NCBI GenBank assembly: GCA_017621705.1
Contig: JAGASR010000034.1
Location: forward strand, 1 to 64,000
Length of the DNA stretch: 64,000 nucleotides
From: Clostridia bacterium
Lineage (GTDB): Bacteria > Bacillota > Clostridia > Oscillospirales > UBA644
Reading direction: 5' to 3'
Shown piece after piece: positions 58,788-64,000 of this stretch. The position numbers and the translations under genes are program-made. Positions within the stretch are counted from its first letter, which is position 1; every line of letters begins with the position of its first letter. The notes below the pieces were generated by a model that saw nothing but the letters and a program-made list of their open reading frames with translations, was not told the origin of the DNA and searched no databases.

Positions 58788-59639
58788 TTATCTTTCAGCA
58801 ACAGCATCAGCAATTTTCGCAAATTCTTTCGGAGAAAGGACTTCGCCTCTGACGGTTTCTTTGATTCCGAGAGATTTCAGCATCTCCGCGCCGTCCGTTT
58901 TTGAAATGCCGAACTCCTGCGAAAGGTTATTGACGAGCGTTTTACGTCTCATTGCGAAAGCCGCTTTGATAACACGAAAGAAAATTTCTTTGTCTTTTAC
59001 GGGTATGCGCTCGCTTTCGGGGATTATCTCAAGCCTTATGACTGCCGAATCGACCTTCGGCGCAGGGTAAAATGAGCCTGCCGAGACACCGAAAAGCAGT
59101 TTTGCGTTTGCGTAATATGAGATCGATGCCGTGACCGAGCCGTAATCGGGGGTGTTCGGAAGCGAAATGAAGCGTTTTGCAAGCTCTTTTTGCACCATGA
59201 CCGTTATTGATCTTACGGGCGCTCCGCTTTCCAGAAGCGACATGATGATCGGAGTCGTTATATAATACGGCAGATTTGCGCAGACATCGACACTCGTTTC
59301 TCCGTATTTTTCGCAGAGAGCGGAGATATCGACGTTTAAAATATCATCATTTATGATCTCAAGGTTGAAAAATTCCGCTAAAGTCTCGTCAAGAACGGGC
59401 AGAAGCGACTTATCGAGCTCGACCGCAACGACTTTTTTTGCACGTTTGCAGAGCTCTTTTGTAAGACAGCCGAAACCGGGTCCGACTTCAACGACGAAAT
59501 TGCCTTCGATATCGGCTCCTTCCGCAATTTTCGGAGGGATCGCCGCATTTGTCAGAAAATTCTGACCGAGCGTCTTTGAAAATTCGAAGCCGTATCTCTC
59601 GCAAAGATCACGGATGACGGAAAGATTAGTAAGCTCCAT
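58788..59639 (-). CDS. rsmA: 16S rRNA dimethyladenosine transferase (KsgA)
   Basis: 283 residues. Methylates A1518 and A1519 of 16S rRNA. Seen: TLGQNFLTN, SAM motif VVEVGPGFGCLTKEL, NLPYYITTP, SFYPAPKVDSAVI. Its start overlaps the stop of the small gene upstream (TGATG). Confidence 0.96.
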   Translation of the reverse strand: MELTNLSVIRDLCERYGFEFSKTLGQNFLTNAAIPPKIAEGADIEGNFVVEVGPGFGCLTKELCKRAKKVVAVELDKSLLPVLDETLAEFFNLEIINDDILNVDISALCEKYGETSVDVCANLPYYITTPIIMSLLESGAPVRSITVMVQKELAKRFISLPNTPDYGSVTASISYYANAKLLFGVSAGSFYPAPKVDSAVIRLEIIPESERIPVKDKEIFFRVIKAAFAMRRKTLVNNLSQEFGISKTDGAEMLKSLGIKETVRGEVLSPKEFAKIADAVAER

Positions 59640-59773
59640 CAGTCTTCGTTTCCGGTCGTGAAGAATAAAACGATCGCAGTGATGAGTGCGCCGAAAAGAC
59701 CTGCAATAAGAAGATCGACCCAGGGAAGATCAAGTTCAAAATGTTTTCTGTCGTTTGTTCTGAAAATATTCAT
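59639..59773 (-). CDS. 44-residue membrane peptide upstream of rsmA
   Basis: A short open frame with GGAG seven to eight bases before ATG 59773. The peptide begins MNIFRTNDRKHFELDLPWVD and continues with a single membrane helix LLIAGLFGALITAIVLFF. Its stop codon overlaps the rsmA start by one base, indicating translational coupling. No known family; homologues at the same place would confirm it. Confidence 0.7.
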   Translation of the reverse strand: MNIFRTNDRKHFELDLPWVDLLIAGLFGALITAIVLFFTTGNED

Positions 59774-59794
59774 AACGAAAACTCCTTTTAAAAG

Positions 59795-60910
59795 TTAATT
59801 CTGACCTTCGTTTTTGAGATATTTGAGGTAAGCATCGATAAAGCCGTCAAGATCGCCGTCCATAACTGCGTTTACGTTACCCATTTCGTAGTTTGTTCTG
59901 TGGTCTTTAACGAGAGTGTAGGGCATGAAGACGTAAGAACGGATCTGCGAACCCCATGCGATCTGCATCTGGTCGCCTTTGATATCTTCGATTTTATCGA
60001 GATGTTCGCGTTCTTTGATCTCAAGAAGCTTACTTTTAAGCATTTTGAGCGCCTGTTCTCTGTTCTGCTTCTGTGAACGTTCGTTCTGACAGCCGACAAC
60101 TATACCTGTCGGGATATGAGTAATACGGATAGCGGAGTCGGTCTTGTTGACGTGCTGACCGCCTGCGCCCGATGCTCTGTGCGCTTCGACTTTGATATCT
60201 TCTTCGCGGATTTCAATATTTTTATCATCCGTAATTTCGGGCATAACTTCAACGGATGCGAAAGAAGTATGGCGTCTTCCGGATGCGTCGAACGGGGAAA
60301 CACGTACAAGACGGTGAACGCCTGCTTCGGATTTGAGATAACCGTAAGCATTCGGGCCTTCGACAACGATAGAAGCGCTCTTTATACCTGCTTCATCGCC
60401 GTCGAGCATATCGATAGTCTTGACTTTATAGTTATGCTGTTCGCCGAAACGGCAATACATACGGTAAAGCATCAGCGCCCAGTCCTGAGCCTCGGTGCCG
60501 CCTGCGCCCGCATGGAAGTTTATGATCGCATTATTTGCGTCGTATTCGCCGTTAAGAAGCGTTTCGAGAGTCTGTTTTTCAAACTCTTTTTCGATATTGC
60601 GCGCAGTTTCGCCGAGATCGTCGTCATATTCGTCGGTCTGCTCTTCTTCAGCCATGTCTGCGAGGGTCTCTGCATCGTCGATAAGGCCGAGAAGTGCGTT
60701 AAAACGGGTGATCTTTTCTTTTACGGATTTCTGTTCAACAAGAAGCTTCTGCGAATTTTCCATATCGTTCCAGAAATCGGGAGCCGCCGCGAGATTTTCG
60801 ATCTCTTCGAGGCGCTTTTTGAGCTCTTCGATCTTCATTGCGGAACCGAGATCATCCGCCTGCTTTCTAAATTCTTCGAGTTTAAGTCTGTATTCATCAA
60901 GTATGATCAT
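59795..60910 (-). CDS. prfB: Peptide chain release factor 2
   Basis: 371 residues; recognises UAA and UGA. Seen: tripeptide anticodon region VSPFDASGRRHTSFAS (SPF) and catalytic GAGGQHVNKTDSAIRITH. The frame is continuous from MIILDEYRLKLEEF through residue 40, so the autoregulatory in-frame UGA and +1 shift found in many prfB genes is absent. Confidence 0.96.
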   Translation of the reverse strand: MIILDEYRLKLEEFRKQADDLGSAMKIEELKKRLEEIENLAAAPDFWNDMENSQKLLVEQKSVKEKITRFNALLGLIDDAETLADMAEEEQTDEYDDDLGETARNIEKEFEKQTLETLLNGEYDANNAIINFHAGAGGTEAQDWALMLYRMYCRFGEQHNYKVKTIDMLDGDEAGIKSASIVVEGPNAYGYLKSEAGVHRLVRVSPFDASGRRHTSFASVEVMPEITDDKNIEIREEDIKVEAHRASGAGGQHVNKTDSAIRITHIPTGIVVGCQNERSQKQNREQALKMLKSKLLEIKEREHLDKIEDIKGDQMQIAWGSQIRSYVFMPYTLVKDHRTNYEMGNVNAVMDGDLDGFIDAYLKYLKNEGQN

Positions 60911-60940
60911 ATAAAAAATTCCTTTTACGGCGAATTTTGT

Positions 60941-62299
60941 TTATTTTCCAACACAAAATCTGGAAAAAATATTATCGATAATTTCTTCGGATACGGTCTT
61001 TCCCGTCATTTCACCGAGCGCTTCAACGGCTCTTTCGATATCAGAAAGCAGTGCGTCTGCCGTAATACCGATATTTTCGAGCGCATGGGAAAGTTCGTTC
61101 TGCGCGGCGACAAGGCATTCGTACTGACGGACGTTCGAAAGCATAACGCTTTCTTCGCCCTCATAGCCGAGCGGAAAGATATTTGCGATCTCTTTTTCGA
61201 GAAGATCCATTCCGTCGCCTGTTTTTGCGCTGATATTGACCTTGACATTAAATTTTGAAAGCTCTTCGTCGGTCATATTGGGAGCTGTCGCAATGTCAGT
61301 TTTGTTAAAAACGGCTATTTTTTTCGCATCAGACGCCATAATTGCCGCCGACAACTCTTCGTCATCGAAAAGTTCACTGTCCGAAACGTCAAAAACACAT
61401 AAAATAAGCTCTGCTTCGCCGATCTTGCCAAGCGTTTTTTCAACGCCGATCTTCTCGACCTCATCGTCCGCATCGCGAACGCCTGCAGTATCGAAAAGAC
61501 GTAATTTAACGCCTCCGAGCTCTGCGGATGCCTCGATAACGTCACGGGTTGTGCCCGCAACGGAGGTGACGATGCATCTGTCTTCGCCTAAAATGCGGTT
61601 CATAAGCATGCTTTTGCCGACATTCGGTTTGCCTGCAATTACGGTTTTTACGCCCTCGCGGATCAGTCTGCCGGAATCGTAAGATTTCAGGAGCTTTTCG
61701 ATCTGCGAATAGGAACAGGTGATCTGCTCTCTGAGCGTTTCGGGATCGGTATCGACGATATCTTCATCGGGATAATCGATAAATGCAAGAAGCTGTGCGG
61801 AAATATTGATAAGGCCGTCTCTAATGGAGTTTATCTTGTCCGAAAGACTGCCCTTCATACGGCTGACTGCCGCCCTTGCCTCGGCTTTCGTTTCGCTGTC
61901 GATAAGGTCGATGATTGCTTCGGCTTTTAAGAGGTCAAGTTTGCCGTTAAGAAAAGCGCGTTTTGTAAATTCTCCGTTTTTTGCCTGGCGCGCGCCGTTT
62001 TTGATTAGCAGACGAAGAATGCGCGAGCAGTTGTAAACACCGCCGTGGCATGAAATTTCGACAATATCTTCGCCCGTGAAGCTTCTCGGCGCACGGAATA
62101 CGGAAACAAGAACATCGTCAACGGTTTCATTGCCATCGACGATATTCCCATGTATTACCGAAGACGACGCAACTTCGCAAAGATCACGGGAAAATATCTT
62201 CCCGACAACCTTCAGGGCTTCTTCGCCCGACACGCGTATTACGCCTATTGCAGCCTTGAACGGAGCAGTAGAAAGCGCAGCGATCGTTTCGTTTTTCAT
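60941..62299 (-). CDS. mnmE: tRNA modification GTPase MnmE (TrmE)
   Basis: 452 residues. With MnmG makes the cmnm5 modification of wobble U34. N-terminal folate-binding domain (ALSTAPFKAAIGVIRVSG), G domain with GKPNVGKS, DTAGVRD and NKTD, and C-terminal FCVGK with the essential Cys. Usual position between jag and mnmG/rsmG; here mnmG and rsmG are not adjacent. Confidence 0.97.
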   Translation of the reverse strand: MKNETIAALSTAPFKAAIGVIRVSGEEALKVVGKIFSRDLCEVASSSVIHGNIVDGNETVDDVLVSVFRAPRSFTGEDIVEISCHGGVYNCSRILRLLIKNGARQAKNGEFTKRAFLNGKLDLLKAEAIIDLIDSETKAEARAAVSRMKGSLSDKINSIRDGLINISAQLLAFIDYPDEDIVDTDPETLREQITCSYSQIEKLLKSYDSGRLIREGVKTVIAGKPNVGKSMLMNRILGEDRCIVTSVAGTTRDVIEASAELGGVKLRLFDTAGVRDADDEVEKIGVEKTLGKIGEAELILCVFDVSDSELFDDEELSAAIMASDAKKIAVFNKTDIATAPNMTDEELSKFNVKVNISAKTGDGMDLLEKEIANIFPLGYEGEESVMLSNVRQYECLVAAQNELSHALENIGITADALLSDIERAVEALGEMTGKTVSEEIIDNIFSRFCVGK

Positions 62300-62334
62300 A
62301 ATTTTTTTCCTTTAAATAAAGGGTTTTGAATAAT

Positions 62335-62557
62335 AAAATAACAGGTAAGGTAGAACTGAAAAAATTATTTTTCAGTTTAATCTTCCTTTTGAGAAGAAAA
62401 ACCGATAGGTTTTTACTTCAAAGAACGTAAATTCCTTTTTTCAAAGAAGAAATTCCGATAGGAATTTACTTCAAAGAATGTAAATTCCTATTTATTGAAG
62501 AAGAATAATCGAATGATTATTCTTCAAAGAACTGAAAAATTTATTTTTCAGTTCTTT
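62335..62557 (-). repeat. TTCTTTGAA-type hairpin array after jag
   Basis: Starting inside the last jag codons on the minus strand: a 15-bp stem AAAGAACTGAAAAAT / ATTTTTCAGTTCTTT, then AATAATCATTCGATTATT, then TAGGAATTTAC / GTAAATTCCTA with TTCTTTGAA in the loop, then a GGAATTTAC / GTAAAAACC copy, AAAAACCTATCGGTTTTT, and AACTGAAAAATAATTTTTTCAGTT at the far end. TTCTTTGAA or a near copy recurs about five times. Confidence 0.8.
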
Positions 62558-63512
62558 GTGCGCGTTTTTCTCCTGCGCGAAGCTCTATGGTAGGTTCGGT
62601 CTGTGCAGCCTCGGTATTTTCAACGGGTTTACGTTCACGGGGCTGACGGGGACGGTCGGAGTAGGGCTTTTTGTTGTAAGGTTTCTTGTTGTAGCCGCCG
62701 CGGTTTTCGTTGGAAGAAGCGTTTTCTTCGGTCTTAACGCGGGGAGCTCTCTTTTCGCCTTCAACAAAGGAGATTTCGGTCACACCGTTCTCGTTATTTT
62801 CGGATTCGGAATGATTGCGGTTATTGTTTTTATTGAAATTCTTCTTATAACCGCCTTTGCCCTGGGGTTTTCTCTGGGGACGCTGTTCACCGTCTTCACC
62901 CTGATATGCGATGACGACTTTTCTGTTCGGTTCGCTGCCAACGGAGAAGGTGGTGATGTTCTGTTCTTCCTGAAGACGGGTATGAATGATACGTCTCTGA
63001 TAAGCGCTCATGGGGTTGAGAGTTACACGTCTGTGAGACTTCTGAACCTGCTTTGCGATACGCATAGCGAGAGCTTCGAGGCGTTCTTTGGATTTTTCGC
63101 GATAGTCGTTGATATTGAGGGTAACTTTGTATTTGCTGTCGTTATCGTGATTTACGGAAAGTGCGATGATCATCTGAAGAGCTTCGATAGCTTCGCCCTG
63201 CTTTTTAAGGAAAATATCAGCAGCTTCGCCGTCGATTTTGATATTGATGTTCTCTTCTTCAACTGTTATGCTGGTTTTGCAGCCTTCAAGACCGATAATG
63301 TTAAAAAGACCGGAAAGGTATTCTTCGACCTTGTCTTCTGCAGAAATTTCGTACTTAACGCTGATCTTGGCGGGAACGGAACCTAGACCGAAAAAGCCTT
63401 TTTTCGGAAGTTCAACGATCTCGTAAGAAAAGCTGTCTTTGGACAGACCGAGTTCGAGCGCCGCCGCGTCGACAGCTTCCTCGATCGTTTTGCCCGTAAA
63501 TATCTTTTCCAC
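62541..63512 (-). CDS. jag: Jag/KhpB RNA-binding protein
   Basis: 323 residues. Jag-N (EKIFTGKTIEEAVDAAALELG), KH domain, R3H domain (LNPMSAYQRRIIHTRLQ), and a long disordered C-terminal tail from about 215 rich in Lys, Asn, Arg, Pro and Gly, longer than usual. KhpA/KhpB bind RNA and affect cell division and small RNAs. Its last residues RTEK and stop are coded within a hairpin stem. Confidence 0.93.
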   Translation of the reverse strand: MEKIFTGKTIEEAVDAAALELGLSKDSFSYEIVELPKKGFFGLGSVPAKISVKYEISAEDKVEEYLSGLFNIIGLEGCKTSITVEEENINIKIDGEAADIFLKKQGEAIEALQMIIALSVNHDNDSKYKVTLNINDYREKSKERLEALAMRIAKQVQKSHRRVTLNPMSAYQRRIIHTRLQEEQNITTFSVGSEPNRKVVIAYQGEDGEQRPQRKPQGKGGYKKNFNKNNNRNHSESENNENGVTEISFVEGEKRAPRVKTEENASSNENRGGYNKKPYNKKPYSDRPRQPRERKPVENTEAAQTEPTIELRAGEKRAQRTEK

Positions 63513-63563
63513 TTGATTTTTATCCTTTCAAACGGATTGAAAAGAAAGGGGAGGGGTATGCGC

Positions 63564-64000
63564 TTATTTGTTGTCGGTATCTTCTTCGTTGACGATAATA
63601 GCGCCTTGCTTTTCCTTCTCTTCTTCAATACGCTTCATTTTTTCGATTTGATTATAATTGAGTTTCTTTTCCTTTTTCGGTTTTTCTTCGGGCTTCGAAG
63701 GCTTAACGATAGCCTTGAGCAGGAAGATCTGGCCTATAGAAAGAACGTTGGACGCGATCCAGTAAATACCTACGCCGGTCTGGAACGAGAATGCGAGCCA
63801 GACAGAAAGAAGGGGCATGGTATAGAGGAGAAGATTCATATTTGTCTTCTGACCGTCGGGAGTGGGCTGTGCGTTGATCTTCTGGGTAAGGTAACTTACG
63901 AGGAAGGAAGTGATGCCCGAGATGATCGGAAGAAGAGTCGTCCAAACAAAAATAGAACCTGCCTCGCTGATATACTCGCTTGGAGTCATACTGAGGTCAA
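63564..64000 (-). CDS. yidC: Membrane protein insertase YidC (partial)
   Basis: The gene runs past the window end; only the last ~145 residues are visible. Seen: membrane segments around FVWTTLLPIISGITSFLVSYL and MPLLSVWLAFSFQTGVGIYW, the IYWIASNVLSIGQ family stretch, and a Lys/Glu-rich cytoplasmic tail. It inserts membrane proteins, alone or with SecYEG. It is followed 51 bases later by jag. Confidence 0.92.
   Translation of the reverse strand, partial: DLSMTPSEYISEAGSIFVWTTLLPIISGITSFLVSYLTQKINAQPTPDGQKTNMNLLLYTMPLLSVWLAFSFQTGVGIYWIASNVLSIGQIFLLKAIVKPSKPEEKPKKEKKLNYNQIEKMKRIEEEKEKQGAIIVNEEDTDNK

Noticed and set aside
1-64000. tRNA or rRNA genes, insertion sequences, prophage, integrase or transposase
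   Set aside because: None recognised by eye: no cloverleaf with a CCA or terminator context, no transposase motif and no flanking terminal repeats. A tRNA scan would settle the first point.

Overview
The window looks like a chromosomal segment of an anaerobic Clostridia-type Bacillota, probably near the Oscillospirales and probably from a gut or similar polysaccharide-rich habitat. That placement rests on gene content: ffs-dnaX-ybaB-recR-mrnC order, a T-box, the clade of PurL, Mini-RNase III, YitT, ParA/ParB with parS sites, TTG/GTG starts with strong Shine-Dalgarno sites, and several glycoside hydrolases. The right end carries yidC-jag-mnmE on the minus strand, with rsmA, prfB, parA and parB close by. 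In this phylum that block normally sits beside rnpA-rpmH-dnaA, so oriC is probably just beyond base 64000 (inference).

Layout. 1-5.1 kb: end of a membrane protein, a cytoplasmic GH29 fucosidase, murE and a YifB/ComM ATPase. 5.2-9.4 kb: secA, a HAD phosphatase and rsmG. 9.5-16 kb: three secreted or lipid-anchored proteins of unknown role, a fragment duplicated from one of them, and a Trp T-box operon (glycerol-1-phosphate dehydrogenase-like gene and trpB2). 16-21 kb: rsuA-like synthase, then ffs-dnaX-ybaB-recR-mrnC-yitT. 21-23.6 kb: aldo/keto reductase, rpmB, and rplJ-rplL with an L10 leader. 23.7-32.4 kb: a tight minus-strand operon purL-rdgB-yhbY-nadD/yqeK-rsfS-leuS. 32.5-38 kb: mtaB, HAD phosphatase, HPr-like protein, oligoendopeptidase F, a zeta-like kinase with a small partner, and a DUF2284 protein. 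38-46 kb: orphan sugar-binding lipoprotein, UPF0145 pair, SPFH/RHH pair, GH16, PRPP synthetase, YfbR-like nucleotidase and a LytTR/DUF3021 pair. 46-58.8 kb: nuclease-helicase, GH18, a TIM-barrel lipoprotein, parA-parB-serS, zinc-ribbon membrane protein, inositol phosphatase, a HigB/HigA-type toxin-antitoxin and GH43. 58.8-64 kb: rsmA, a 44-residue membrane peptide, prfB, mnmE, jag and yidC (cut by the window).

The strongest unexplained signal is a family of intergenic arrays. Short palindromic modules of about 9-19 bp are strung on the linker AGCTAAAT; I count about 50 exact linker copies in ten places, all outside genes. Seven of these places share a terminator hairpin with the stem ACAGAGCAGA...TCTGCTCTGT or a close relative. 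Modules next to the terminator keep a fixed order, and distal modules are shuffled. The arrays run into the 3' ends of genes and supply the stop codons of at least three. A second, less regular hairpin family built around TTCTTTGAA lies downstream of rplJ and jag. Other points of note: four parS sites, one inside a coding sequence; a DnaA-box-like inverted pair; a HigB-type toxin split at an A7 slip site; a probable AUA start codon; and a two-turn direct repeat ahead of the LytTR operon.
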